From: an uncultured Bacteroidaceae bacterium | GTDB lineage: Bacteria > Bacteroidota > Bacteroidia > Bacteroidales > Bacteroidaceae | DNA: 24,438 nt | Assembly (NCBI GenBank): GCA_934426255.1 | Contig: CAKRYD010000032.1 | Location: 1 to 24,438, forward strand | Reading direction: 5' to 3' | In this document: in pieces, positions 16,053-24,332 of the stretch | How the letters are laid out: each line of letters starts with the position of its first letter | Position numbering within the stretch: the stretch's first letter is position 1 | Made by a program: the position numbers and the translations under genes | Notes under the pieces: model-generated | Database searches by the model: none | Seen by the model: the letters and a program-made list of their open reading frames with translations, nothing else | What the model was told of the DNA's origin: nothing

Positions 16053-16760
16053 TTATAATTGCTTTTTGATAGCAGGAACGATAATAGACTCCATTATGTC
16101 ATATCCGGGTCCTGTGGGGTGCACGCCGTCATTTGAATAGTTGGGGTTAAGCGTCTTCCCATCACTGTCGACCAAAGGAGTATAATAATCTACATAAGGA
16201 ATTTTATTGGCTTGGGCATAAGCCTTGATGCGCATATTGAGAGCTTTGATTTTTTCAGGCGCGTCCGTAATACTTTTATTCCAACCAAAGCCGGCAGCAG
16301 GCAATACGGATGTTAAGATGACTTTGATTTTGTGGAATTTGGCAATTTCAACCATCGTAATGATGTTGCCCATAGTAAGTTCTTCATTGTAAACGCAAGA
16401 GTTTTCTGCTACATCATTTGTACCGGCATTGATGACCACTAACTTCGGTTGCAATTTCACTACGTCTTCTCTGAAGCGCAGTAAAAAATTATAAGAAGTC
16501 TGTCCGCTGATGCCGCGACCAATATATCCATATTTCTTGAAAAACTCAGGGTGTTTTTCCATCCAACCTTGTGTAATGGAATTGCCGAGAAAAACAACGC
16601 GTTTTTCGCCTTTCTTGGGAGCCGGCAGTTCAGCATTGCTTTTGGCATATCGTTGTGTGTTGCCGTAATCAACTTTAGGCTTTTGTGCATGCACTTGGTT
16701 TATACCCGATAACGCGATGACCAGAATGAGCAGAGCACTTTTGATGGTAGTTGTTCTCAT
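16053..16760 (-). CDS. Secreted SGNH/GDSL-family esterase
   Basis: The protein has 235 residues. A signal peptide runs to about residue 25 (VHA|Q). The four SGNH blocks are present: FLGNSITQGW with nucleophile S61, GRGISGQ (81-87) with the block II glycine, NAGTNDV (111-117) with N115, and NDGVHPTGPGY (210-220) with D211 and H214. The family removes acyl groups, often acetyl esters, from carbohydrates or lipids. Following a GH43 gene by 25 bases, it is probably an acetyl esterase acting on decorated xylan, arabinan or pectin. It is the last gene of a three-gene minus-strand operon that ends at the bidirectional terminator. Confidence 0.88.
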   Translation of the reverse strand: MRTTTIKSALLILVIALSGINQVHAQKPKVDYGNTQRYAKSNAELPAPKKGEKRVVFLGNSITQGWMEKHPEFFKKYGYIGRGISGQTSYNFLLRFREDVVKLQPKLVVINAGTNDVAENSCVYNEELTMGNIITMVEIAKFHKIKVILTSVLPAAGFGWNKSITDAPEKIKALNMRIKAYAQANKIPYVDYYTPLVDSDGKTLNPNYSNDGVHPTGPGYDIMESIIVPAIKKQL

Positions 16761-16785
16761 GGTGTTGTATGTTTGAATGTTTGTG

Positions 16786-17790
16786 TTAAAGTTTGGGACG
16801 AGCCGATTGATTGGATGGTTGCTTTTTCAGGACGTAAGGCCAATCGTTTTTCCAAAGTATGCGGTCGAGCAACACCATGCGCCCAACTTCAGGTTTGGAC
16901 TTGCTGTAGGCATGATAAGGCATCCATGTATCGCCGTTCTTGTCTTCAATGATTTCAGCATTATGCCCGGTACCGGCCCATTGATCGTTGCCTTTTATTA
17001 AAATGTCGTGCTTGTTTTCTAAAAGGCGGCCGCCAGTGCTGGAAACATATGGACCGAACAGACTCTTTGAACGGGCATAAACAGTGGTATAGGTACTTTT
17101 TGCGCCCTCACAACAGCTGCCGGTCGACCCAAAGAAATAATAATAGCCATTACGTTTGTAAATGTAGGTGCCTTCATAGGCACTTCCCGCAATTTTAAAC
17201 TTCTTTGCTCCTTCTTTGATGCTTAGACCGTCATCGCTCAACTCTATTCCGTAAATTCCGTAGAAACTGCCCCAAAATAGATACTTCTTTCCATTATCTT
17301 CAATATAGAAAGGATCAATACTGTTGGTAACACCAACTTCATAGCTGTAAAACATTTTTCCGCCCGGGTTGACGAATTTGTATGGCCCTTGTGGTTTGCT
17401 GGAATAGGCAACACCGATGCCGCAGCTGTCTACACCTCCCCACACAGAAGAGGCGAAATACATTACATATTTGTCTCCTATTTTGTTTGCGTCCATGGCC
17501 CAAACTGCGTTTGTACCCTTTACAAACGATGGAGCCCTTTCGAAAGCGTAGCTCAGCCTAACCCAATTGATAAGATCTTTTGAACGGAATACACTTCCAC
17601 CTGTTCCAAACAAATAATAAAACTTGTCATCGCCTTTGATGATGGTCGGGTCAGGAGCATCACTGGCTATGATGGGATTTGAATAATATGTGCCACCTTG
17701 TGCAACGGATGTCAGTACTTGTGCCTCAATAGCGATTGCTTTTGTCAAGAACAAGAGGACTAAAGCCAACGTAGTTTGTATTGATCTCAT
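16786..17790 (-). CDS. Secreted GH43-family arabinosidase/xylosidase
   Basis: The protein has 334 residues with a signal peptide (1 to about 23). The rest is a five-bladed beta-propeller typical of GH43. The catalytic triad can be placed. The base is D47 in SDAPDPT, the pKa modulator D159 in NSIDPF, and the acid E206 in AYEGTYIY. H277 in GTGHNAE matches the conserved propeller histidine. GH43 enzymes cleave alpha-L-arabinofuranosyl or beta-xylosyl linkages. I cannot assign the exact subfamily. No carbohydrate-binding module is attached. It begins 6 bases after the lectin-like gene and precedes the esterase, so the three products probably act together on one plant glycan outside the inner membrane. 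Confidence 0.88.
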   Translation of the reverse strand: MRSIQTTLALVLLFLTKAIAIEAQVLTSVAQGGTYYSNPIIASDAPDPTIIKGDDKFYYLFGTGGSVFRSKDLINWVRLSYAFERAPSFVKGTNAVWAMDANKIGDKYVMYFASSVWGGVDSCGIGVAYSSKPQGPYKFVNPGGKMFYSYEVGVTNSIDPFYIEDNGKKYLFWGSFYGIYGIELSDDGLSIKEGAKKFKIAGSAYEGTYIYKRNGYYYFFGSTGSCCEGAKSTYTTVYARSKSLFGPYVSSTGGRLLENKHDILIKGNDQWAGTGHNAEIIEDKNGDTWMPYHAYSKSKPEVGRMVLLDRILWKNDWPYVLKKQPSNQSARPKL

Positions 17791-17796
17791 GGAATA

Positions 17797-18513
17797 TTAT
17801 TTGATAAGTACTTTGAATGATTCTTCTTTTGTCGTTACGATATACACGCCTTTTTGTAATCTGCTGTCAGGGCTTATGCTGCGTCCTTGCAAGTCGCTGA
17901 TTGTGTAGTCGTCTGTTCCCGCAACGATAATATGTCCGTTCAATGCAGATACTTTAATGCTTTTGTCTGTCTGACTCTTAATAGCTGTAGGATCCGCTTT
18001 GGCGTTGATGATTCTCCATGCGAATCCGGTCTTTTTCGCAGCCTTTGTCGAGTAGATGCGCTCGGGGCTCTTTTTAATATCGGCTGCATTCAAGAAACGT
18101 ATTACGCCATATTCGTCGGTCGTACTAAACGTAACCATTCCATCGCCTATGTCGGTGACTGTCCACTTCGGACTTGATGACAACGCAGGAGTGCTGGCTG
18201 TATAGTAGTATTTGTTGTCTACTAAGGTTGTTGCTTGCCCTATGTATCTTCGTGAATTGCGATTGCGGATATAATAGAGCGTATTGTCGTTGTCGTCCGC
18301 CGGAATCAGATCCCATTCTTGTCGTTTATTGTTCGCATTCCAGTCTTCTATCAGGTAATCATCGGCACCGTTCGTGTTTGAATGGTCTTGAATGCACTTT
18401 CCTGCAAAGCTTGGCTTTGCGCTCATGATGCGGTAATAGGTTTTTTCTTCTTGGGCTTCAGCAGAAAGTCCATAATAGTAAAACAGCAAAGCTATGAGTA
18501 GATATTTCTTCAT
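17797..18513 (-). CDS. Secreted ricin-type lectin-like protein with C-terminal sorting tail
   Basis: This protein of 238 residues has a signal peptide (1-20, cleavage after AEA). Repeated segments end in aromatic motifs: QEWDLI (65-70), KWTVTD (116-121) and FAWRI (164-168). They resemble the Q-x-W repeats of ricin B-type beta-trefoil domains, and Y, D and N are frequent. Residues about 186-238 look like the C-terminal tail found on type IX secreted proteins of Bacteroidetes: SDLQGR, then KGVYIV and the final FKVLIK. A lectin role binding the glycan attacked by the GH43 and the esterase is inferred. It has no enzymatic domain. It is first in the operon, 6 bases before GH43. Confidence 0.65.
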   Translation of the reverse strand: MKKYLLIALLFYYYGLSAEAQEEKTYYRIMSAKPSFAGKCIQDHSNTNGADDYLIEDWNANNKRQEWDLIPADDNDNTLYYIRNRNSRRYIGQATTLVDNKYYYTASTPALSSSPKWTVTDIGDGMVTFSTTDEYGVIRFLNAADIKKSPERIYSTKAAKKTGFAWRIINAKADPTAIKSQTDKSIKVSALNGHIIVAGTDDYTISDLQGRSISPDSRLQKGVYIVTTKEESFKVLIK

Positions 18514-18538
18514 AATAGAGCAAATATGTTTTGACTCG

Positions 18539-18546
18539 CAAAGGTA
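18539..18546 (-). promoter_or_regulatory. -7 box of the lectin-GH43-esterase operon
   Basis: TACCTTTG on the minus strand is a perfect match, 25 bases before the ATG. No TTTG is found at the right distance, which fits a promoter that needs an activator. Confidence 0.6.
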
Positions 18547-18662
18547 GGTGTTTTTCGCGATTCATGTGTTTTAAAGTCCAATGTTTTTGTCTATAAGTCT
18601 TCGATATATTGCCAAAATTCGCTTTTTCTTCTGCGAGAATGATACATATCGTTTTGAATGTG

Positions 18663-18670
18663 TACTTTTG
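18663..18670 (+). promoter_or_regulatory. -7 box of the TolC-HlyD-permease operon
   Basis: TACTTTTG is a perfect match. It lies inside the leading part of the ORF that would start at 18658, showing that ATG 18700 is the true start. No clear -33 box is seen. The spacer between this box and the divergent -7 at 18539 is 116 bases. Confidence 0.65.
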
Positions 18671-18699
18671 CTGAAAGTTTAACATCGAAAAATATTATA

Positions 18700-20163
18700 A
18701 TGAGGAAAGTAGTAGGTGTTTTATGCCTTTTATGGGTTGCATTGAATTCATATGGGCAACGGATTTTGAACTTGGATAGTTGCCGCAACTTGGCAATGCG
18801 CAGTAACAAGCAGCTGCTGATTTCACGAAACAATTTGGAGGCCGCACAGAACGAGCATAAGGCCGCACGAACAAACTATTTGCCAAAGGTCGGTCTGACT
18901 GCCGGTTATGTGTGGAATCAAAAGTCTGTTCATCTGCTTTCAAAAGATACGCGCAACCAACTTGCTTCTTTGGGAACATCGGCCGGAGCCGGCCTTTCGG
19001 AAATAGCGCAAAACATGGCTACTCAACATCCAGAACTTGTCCCGCTTTTGGAAAGCCTTGGAACACCGTTGGTCTCTACATTGAATGGCGTAGGCAGTCA
19101 GGTTGTCGATGCTTTTAAAACCAGCACATATAATATGTATGCAGGGTCTTTGATGCTGACGCAACCGATTTATTTCGGTGGCCGCATCAAAGCGTATGAC
19201 AATATCACCAAATACACGAGTAGCTTGCTGGGTGAGCAACATGACCAAATGTTGGAGGAGATTGTCTATAGTGCCGACCAAGCTTATTGGCAAGTTGTTT
19301 CGTTAGCCGGCAAAAAGCGTTTAGCTGAGGGATACGTGAAAATGCTTAACAAACTTGATTCCGACATCCAGAAGATGCATCGCGAAGGCATAGCGACCAA
19401 GGCGGCAACACTTACAGTGCGTGTCAAACTTAACGAAGCTGAGATGTCGCTACTGAAAGTGAACGACGGCTTAAGCCTCGCGCGGATGCTACTTTGCCAG
19501 ATTTGTGGATTGCCTGTGAATACTCAGATTCAGTTGGCCGATGAAAATAAGACAGAGCTACCTGTTGAAATTTCCTTGCAACGTCCTGATACTTTGAGCG
19601 CGTACAGTCGCCGGCACGATTTGAAGGCTCTTTCCGAGGCTGTAAAGATTTCCGAGGAGAATGTAAAGCTGGCCAAAGCATCCAATTTGCCGGTATTGTC
19701 GGCCTTTGGTGCGTATAATTTGAGCAATCCGAATGTATATAATGGTTTCCAAAACAAGTTTTCCGGCAATTTCAGTGTCGGCATAGCATTGCATGTACCC
19801 ATTTTGCAGTGGGGCGAGGGACGCTATCGCTTGCGTGCTGCCCGTGCATTAGCACAAAACCAGCGCTATCTGTTGCAAGATGCGAAAGAAAAGGTGAATC
19901 TTCAGATCAACCAGGCCAGATTCAAGGTTGACGAAGCACAGAAGAAGCTGCTGATGGCTCGAAAGAATCAGGAAAAAGCAGATGAAAACCTTCGTTATGC
20001 CGATGTTGGCTTTCATGAGGGAGTTATAGCCGCATCCGACATGTTGGAAGCTCAAACGGCTTGGTTACAAGCTTGTTCGGAGAAATTAGATGCCGAGATT
20101 GATATAAAGCTTACGGAAGTTTATTTGCAAAAGTCTGTGGGCGGACTGTTTGGAAACAATTGA
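18700..20163 (+). CDS. TolC-family outer-membrane efflux protein
   Basis: Starting at ATG 18700 the protein has 487 residues. It has a signal peptide (1-19, cleavage after SYG) and two repeats of long coiled-coil helices with beta strands, as in outer-membrane factors. The helical blocks around 30-60, 190-260, 300-330 and 375-445 are rich in A, L, K, Q and E. The segment with VGIALHVPILQWGEGRYRL is a typical family marker. It forms the outer-membrane duct of a tripartite exporter with the HlyD and permease products that follow. The next gene begins 39 bases after the stop. Confidence 0.9.
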   Translation: MRKVVGVLCLLWVALNSYGQRILNLDSCRNLAMRSNKQLLISRNNLEAAQNEHKAARTNYLPKVGLTAGYVWNQKSVHLLSKDTRNQLASLGTSAGAGLSEIAQNMATQHPELVPLLESLGTPLVSTLNGVGSQVVDAFKTSTYNMYAGSLMLTQPIYFGGRIKAYDNITKYTSSLLGEQHDQMLEEIVYSADQAYWQVVSLAGKKRLAEGYVKMLNKLDSDIQKMHREGIATKAATLTVRVKLNEAEMSLLKVNDGLSLARMLLCQICGLPVNTQIQLADENKTELPVEISLQRPDTLSAYSRRHDLKALSEAVKISEENVKLAKASNLPVLSAFGAYNLSNPNVYNGFQNKFSGNFSVGIALHVPILQWGEGRYRLRAARALAQNQRYLLQDAKEKVNLQINQARFKVDEAQKKLLMARKNQEKADENLRYADVGFHEGVIAASDMLEAQTAWLQACSEKLDAEIDIKLTEVYLQKSVGGLFGNN

Positions 20164-20202
20164 ACTGAATTTTTATTTTGAAACATCATAAAGTGAAGAA
20201 AT

Positions 20203-21195
20203 ATGGCGAATAACAAGTCTGAGTTTACTATCATTTTGCAGCCGATATTATTTATTACCGCAGTGATACTTGCTGTGGGAGCAATCGGCTATTTTACTTT
20301 GGGTAAAGATGCTGAGACCATTCAGGGTCAGGTTGAAGTTACGGAATATCGTGTTTCGGGAAAAGTTCCGGGACGCATTCAGGCTTTTTACGTACATGAA
20401 GGCCAGCATGTCAAGGCCGGTGATACCTTGGTACGTCTGGATGCACCCGAAGTGACTGCGAAAATGGAACAGGCCCGCGGTGCAGAAGAAGCAGCGCAAG
20501 CCATGAGTGAAAAGGCCAACCGTGGCACGCGTCGGGAGCAGGTCCAGGGAGCTTTGGAAATGTGGAAAAAAGCCCAGGCCGGTGTGGCTATTGCCGAAAA
20601 GACCTACAAGCGAATCAAGAACTTGTACGACGAAGGGGTTGTACCGGCACAAAAATTAGATGAGATTTCGGCTCAGCGCGATGCAGCTGTCGCTACAGAG
20701 CGAGCCGCCCATTCACAGTATCAGATGGCGGTAAATGGAGCTCAACGTGAAGACAAAGCGGCGGCAGAGGCTACTGTCGCCCGTGCCCGTGGAGCTGTCA
20801 ATGAAGTGGCTTCCTATATCCGCGAAACTGTTCTGACAGCTTCGGCCGATGGCGAAGTGAGCGAAATATTCCCTAAAGTCGGTGAGTTGGTAGGACAAGG
20901 ATCGCCCATAATGAATGTAAGTGTTTTAGATGACCTTTGGGTGACTTTCAACGTGCGTGAAGACTTGCTGAAAAACTTGAAGATGGGTGCTGTCGTCAAA
21001 GGCTTCATTCCGGCGTTGGACAACCACGAAATAGACATGAAAGTGTACTATTTGAAAGATCTTGGTTCTTATGCAGCTTGGAAAGCGACCAAGTCTACCG
21101 GCCAATTCGATTTGAAAACTTTTGAGGTGAAATTACGACCTGTTAAGGCCATCGAAGGCTTGCGCCCCGGCATGACGGTCGTATTAAAACGTTAA
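20203..21195 (+). CDS. HlyD-family membrane fusion (periplasmic adaptor) protein
   Basis: The protein has 330 residues with an N-terminal transmembrane anchor (about 11-33). A first biotinyl/lipoyl half-motif follows (VSGKVPGRIQAFYVHEGQHV, 51-70). A coiled-coil hairpin rich in A, E, K and R covers about 84-195. The second lipoyl half (TASADGEVSEIFPKVGELV) and a beta-barrel domain with LWVTFNVRED complete the adaptor. It bridges the inner-membrane permeases and the TolC-like duct across the periplasm. It precedes the first permease by 13 bases. Confidence 0.92.
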   Translation: MANNKSEFTIILQPILFITAVILAVGAIGYFTLGKDAETIQGQVEVTEYRVSGKVPGRIQAFYVHEGQHVKAGDTLVRLDAPEVTAKMEQARGAEEAAQAMSEKANRGTRREQVQGALEMWKKAQAGVAIAEKTYKRIKNLYDEGVVPAQKLDEISAQRDAAVATERAAHSQYQMAVNGAQREDKAAAEATVARARGAVNEVASYIRETVLTASADGEVSEIFPKVGELVGQGSPIMNVSVLDDLWVTFNVREDLLKNLKMGAVVKGFIPALDNHEIDMKVYYLKDLGSYAAWKATKSTGQFDLKTFEVKLRPVKAIEGLRPGMTVVLKR

Positions 21196-21208
21196 AGCTT
21201 ACCTGTCT

Positions 21209-22390
21209 ATGCGCAACCCGTACGATTCTTTAAGGTGTTTTTGGGCGGTGTCAGTCCGTGAGTGCCGTCGCATGTGTTCACGCCCTATTTACTTCTATTG
21301 TATTGTTGCCGCTCCTCTTTTTTGCCTCGTTTTCTTTACATCCTTAATGAACGAGGGCCTGCCCCATGATTTGCCGATAGGTGTGGTCGACATGGATGGC
21401 TCGTCCAATTCTCGTAGCATTGTCCGCACGCTTGATGCAATGGATCAGGTGAAAGTTGTCCAAGTATATTCCGACTATAGTTCCGCGCGCGATGCCATGC
21501 AGCGAAATCTTATATACGGTTTTTTGTACATACCCGAAGGATTCAGCCGTTCATTGCAGTCATTCAGACAGCCAGTACTGACCTATTATACAAGTTATTC
21601 CTACTATGTTCCCGGTTCTCTAACCTATACGGCCATGCGGAAAGCTTCCGAGCTGGTTTCCGGTGCTGCCTCACGTACGCAACTTTATGCCAAAGGGGCT
21701 ACAGAGACGCAGGCGATGGCTTTTTTGCAGCCTATCGTCATTGAGTCCCACCCCACGTTCAATCCTTCGCTCAATTATGCTATCTATTTGAACAACACAC
21801 TGATTCCTGGAATCATAATGCTGCTTATCTCACTGCTGACCGTCTATTCCATCGGTAGTGAAGTAAAAGAAAATACGGCTCGTCAATGGTTGGAACGCGG
21901 TAATCACTCCATTCTCCTTTCATTGACGGCAAAAGAACTTCCTTATACTGTTGCATTTTTTGCCGTCGGCATCTTGTGCAATGTTTATTTGTACGGAATA
22001 CTGCAATATCCCTGTAATGGTGGCTTCCTTCCGACCATGTTTCTAACTTTGTGCATGGTGCTGTCGGCACAGGCATTAGGAATATTGTTTTTCGCACTCA
22101 TTCCTACGTTAAGAATGGCTTTGAGCATGTGCAGCTTATGGGGCGTCGTGTCGTTTTCCATCTGTGGTTTTTCTTTTCCTCAGCCGGCCATGGAGGGGCC
22201 TGTACGTGCCTTGAGCTACCTTTTTCCACTACGTCACTATTACCTGGCATACGTTAGCCAGACCCTGGATGGAAACGGCATGCTTTATTCCTGGAATAGT
22301 TATTTGGCCTTGTTTGTGTTCATGCTTTTGCCTTTTGTCTTCATGATCCGTTTGAAACGGGAATTGATTCATTCATTTTATATCCCATGA
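21209..22390 (+). CDS. ABC-2 type permease, first of a pair
   Basis: This protein of 393 residues has one N-terminal membrane helix (about 26-48) and a large extracytoplasmic domain (about 50-190) starting at LPIGVVDMDGSSNSR. About five C-terminal helices begin with NNTLIPGIIMLLISLL. This is the ABC2_membrane_3 architecture of YhgE/YbhS-like permeases. Such proteins normally form the channel with a paired permease and a cytosolic ATPase. None is encoded here. The stop overlaps the next start by 4 bases (ATGA), which implies translational coupling. Confidence 0.88.
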   Translation: MRNPYDSLRCFWAVSVRECRRMCSRPIYFYCIVAAPLFCLVFFTSLMNEGLPHDLPIGVVDMDGSSNSRSIVRTLDAMDQVKVVQVYSDYSSARDAMQRNLIYGFLYIPEGFSRSLQSFRQPVLTYYTSYSYYVPGSLTYTAMRKASELVSGAASRTQLYAKGATETQAMAFLQPIVIESHPTFNPSLNYAIYLNNTLIPGIIMLLISLLTVYSIGSEVKENTARQWLERGNHSILLSLTAKELPYTVAFFAVGILCNVYLYGILQYPCNGGFLPTMFLTLCMVLSAQALGILFFALIPTLRMALSMCSLWGVVSFSICGFSFPQPAMEGPVRALSYLFPLRHYYLAYVSQTLDGNGMLYSWNSYLALFVFMLLPFVFMIRLKRELIHSFYIP

Positions 22391-23631
22391 AAAATCTGAA
22401 AAACCATTTTTGGCAGGGAGTGAAAGATCTCTTGCATATATGGCAGATGGAAATGAATATCATCCTGCACGATAGTGGTGTGCTCATCTTTTGTGTTGTA
22501 GTGCCGCTTACCTATCCGCTGTTATATGCCTATATATATACGACCGAGCTTATGCGCGATGTACCCGTTACTATTGTTGACGATTCAAAAACGGCCATAA
22601 GCCGTGAGTTCGTTCGCAAGCTTGATGCCACACAATGGGTACAGGTTGTAGGCATGTCACGTGATATTCCTGATGCACGTCAACAGGTAAAAGAGCAGAA
22701 GACCTATGGTTTTTTGGTTATCCCGTCTGATTTCTCAGACAATTTGACGAAAGGCCGGCAGGCATATGTCGGTCTCTATGCCGATATGAGCGGCATGCTT
22801 TATTATAAGGGAATGCTACTGGGTGCCACTGACGTATCACTCGATATGAACGAAAATCTAAAAATAGTTCGTTCCGGCAAACCTACCGGACGTGAGGATC
22901 AGATTGTGGCCTATCCGGTGAAAAATCGCGAAGTGGCTCTGTTCAATCCGCAACAGGGATTTGCCGCTTTTCTATTGCCGGCAGTGTTGATATTGATTAT
23001 TCAGCAGACGCTGTTTTTAGGCATCGGCATGGCAGGAGGCACTGCAGCCGAACAAGGACGTTATCGCGAATTGGTTCCCACCAGCCGGCATAATCGGGGC
23101 ACTTACCATATTATTTGTGGACGAGCATTGGCCTATTTAATGGTTTATGCCGTGGTGAGTGCCTATATGCTTTGTGTGGTTCCTGCACTATTCGGGCTGG
23201 TTCAGATAGGACGTTGGTTCGACCTCTTGCTGTTTGTGCTACCTTATTTGTTGGCCTCCATATTCTTTTCGTTGGCTTTATCTGCCTTGATGCGCAATCG
23301 AGAAATGAGCATCCTGGTGTTTGTCTTCACCTCTTTGCCTTTGCTCTTTATTTCGGGGGTATCTTGGCCGGGTGCTTCCATCCCTCCGTTTTGGAAAGGC
23401 GTTTCATGGCTTTTCCCCTCAACATTCGCCATCAATGGATTCATTCGCTTGAACAATATGGGAGCGACAATCGGCCAGGTGGCTGTAGAGTGGCGCGCGC
23501 TGTGGCTTCAGGCGTTGGCCTATTTTGTATTGGCTTATGTGAGCTGCCGCGTCATTATTTATCGTGAAGTGAAGCGGCTTTCAAAACGGGCCAAAGACAT
23601 GCACTTGGGAACTTTTCGCGAAAAGGCCTAA
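22387..23631 (+). CDS. ABC-2 type permease, second of a pair
   Basis: This 414-residue protein has the same layout as its upstream neighbour: helix (about 31-51), extracytoplasmic domain starting VPVTIVDDSKTAISR, and C-terminal helices including FAAFLLPAVLILIIQQTL. The two permeases are clear paralogues (YGFLYIP and YGFLVIP align, as do FNPSLNYA and FNPQQGFA) but have diverged widely, so they probably form a heterodimer. The charged C-terminus (KRLSKRAKDMHLG) is cytosolic. It is the last gene of the operon; a 9-bp bulged stem (23628-23653) overlaps its stop. Confidence 0.88.
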   Translation: MKNLKNHFWQGVKDLLHIWQMEMNIILHDSGVLIFCVVVPLTYPLLYAYIYTTELMRDVPVTIVDDSKTAISREFVRKLDATQWVQVVGMSRDIPDARQQVKEQKTYGFLVIPSDFSDNLTKGRQAYVGLYADMSGMLYYKGMLLGATDVSLDMNENLKIVRSGKPTGREDQIVAYPVKNREVALFNPQQGFAAFLLPAVLILIIQQTLFLGIGMAGGTAAEQGRYRELVPTSRHNRGTYHIICGRALAYLMVYAVVSAYMLCVVPALFGLVQIGRWFDLLLFVLPYLLASIFFSLALSALMRNREMSILVFVFTSLPLLFISGVSWPGASIPPFWKGVSWLFPSTFAINGFIRLNNMGATIGQVAVEWRALWLQALAYFVLAYVSCRVIIYREVKRLSKRAKDMHLGTFREKA

Positions 23632-23653
23632 GCTCTTTCTCCATGAGCCTTAG
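23628..23653. terminator. Weak hairpin between convergent permease and flavodoxin genes
   Basis: CTAAGCTC (23628-23635) pairs with GAGC-CTTAG (23645-23653) with one bulged C. It covers the permease stop codon and lies 8 bases before the flavodoxin stop. No T-run follows on either strand, so termination is uncertain. Confidence 0.3.
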
Positions 23654-23661
23654 CCTATTGC

Positions 23662-24171
23662 TTAGTTCATCAGCTTTCCGGGCTTCCAATTCAGCTTCGG
23701 ATAGGACTTCTTGAGCTGTTTTTCTGAATTGTCGATGCCGCTTCCGCCTGAAGTGGCAAAAGGAATGACGGTCTTCCCTGTCAGGTTGTACGATTCAATA
23801 AAAGTATTAATGACCCTTGGAGCCAAATCCCACCATACCGGGAAACCAATGTAAACGGTGTCGTACTGTTGGATGTCTTTCAGCGTTTTCTTGATGGCGG
23901 GACGCGATTTGGCATCGTTCATTTCTTTCGTACTTCGTGAGTTTTTGTCGTTCCAGTTTAGGTCGGCAGCAGTATATTTCTGTACCGGTTGAATGGCATA
24001 CAATGTACCACCGGTTGAGCCCGCTATTTTTTTTGCTGCTTTGGAGGTGTTGCCAGTGGCCGAAAAATAGGCCACCAATGTTTTCCCAGATGTCATGTTT
24101 CTCTTTTTTTGCGCGTATGTTCCTGCAGTAATAAATGCGACAATCAAAGTCGCCAATAATTTCAGTTTCAT
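23662..24171 (-). CDS. Exported flavodoxin-like protein
   Basis: From ATG 24171 the protein has 169 residues. A signal peptide occupies 1-20 (cleavage after GTYA). The flavodoxin fold follows: the FMN phosphate loop SATGNTS (37-43), the first isoalloxazine-side loop PVWWDLAP (111-118) and the third loop TSGGSG (140-145). Flavodoxins carry electrons on bound FMN. Export is unusual because most act in the cytoplasm, so the partner is unknown. The longer reading frame from 24201 adds a non-signal MQCKHIKTHS prefix that overlaps the -7 box and is not used. It stands alone, convergent with the exporter operon. Confidence 0.85.
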   Translation of the reverse strand: MKLKLLATLIVAFITAGTYAQKKRNMTSGKTLVAYFSATGNTSKAAKKIAGSTGGTLYAIQPVQKYTAADLNWNDKNSRSTKEMNDAKSRPAIKKTLKDIQQYDTVYIGFPVWWDLAPRVINTFIESYNLTGKTVIPFATSGGSGIDNSEKQLKKSYPKLNWKPGKLMN

Positions 24172-24198
24172 AGAATGTGTCTTTATATGTTTACACTG

Positions 24199-24206
24199 CA
24201 AAGTTA
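24199..24206 (-). promoter_or_regulatory. -7 box of the flavodoxin gene
   Basis: TAACTTTG on the minus strand is a perfect match, 27 bases before the ATG at 24171. The nearest TTTG upstream (24231-24234) is 24 bases away, a little too far. Confidence 0.55.
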
Positions 24207-24257
24207 TGGATTTCTTGCGGAGTTAAGCTCCAAAATGCAATATATTCAAAACTCTCG

Positions 24258-24289
24258 TTTGGCTGTGCGACAAAAACTTATTAGCTTTG
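24258..24289 (+). promoter_or_regulatory. Strong promoter of the partial right-edge gene
   Basis: TTTG (24258-24261), a 20-base spacer and TAGCTTTG (24282-24289) give a full match to the Bacteroidetes consensus. The start point should be near 24296, about 37 bases before the ATG at 24333. Confidence 0.7.
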
Positions 24290-24332
24290 CTACAAATATT
24301 GCGACATTGTTTCGCAAGTCTAAAAGATTGGC

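Noticed and set aside
16053..18513. Polysaccharide utilisation locus with SusC/SusD
   Set aside because: No TonB-dependent receptor, SusD-like lipoprotein or sensor gene lies in or near the unit.
18658..18699. Earlier ATG for the TolC-like protein
   Set aside because: It overlaps the -7 box, and the signal peptide starts at the second ATG (18700).
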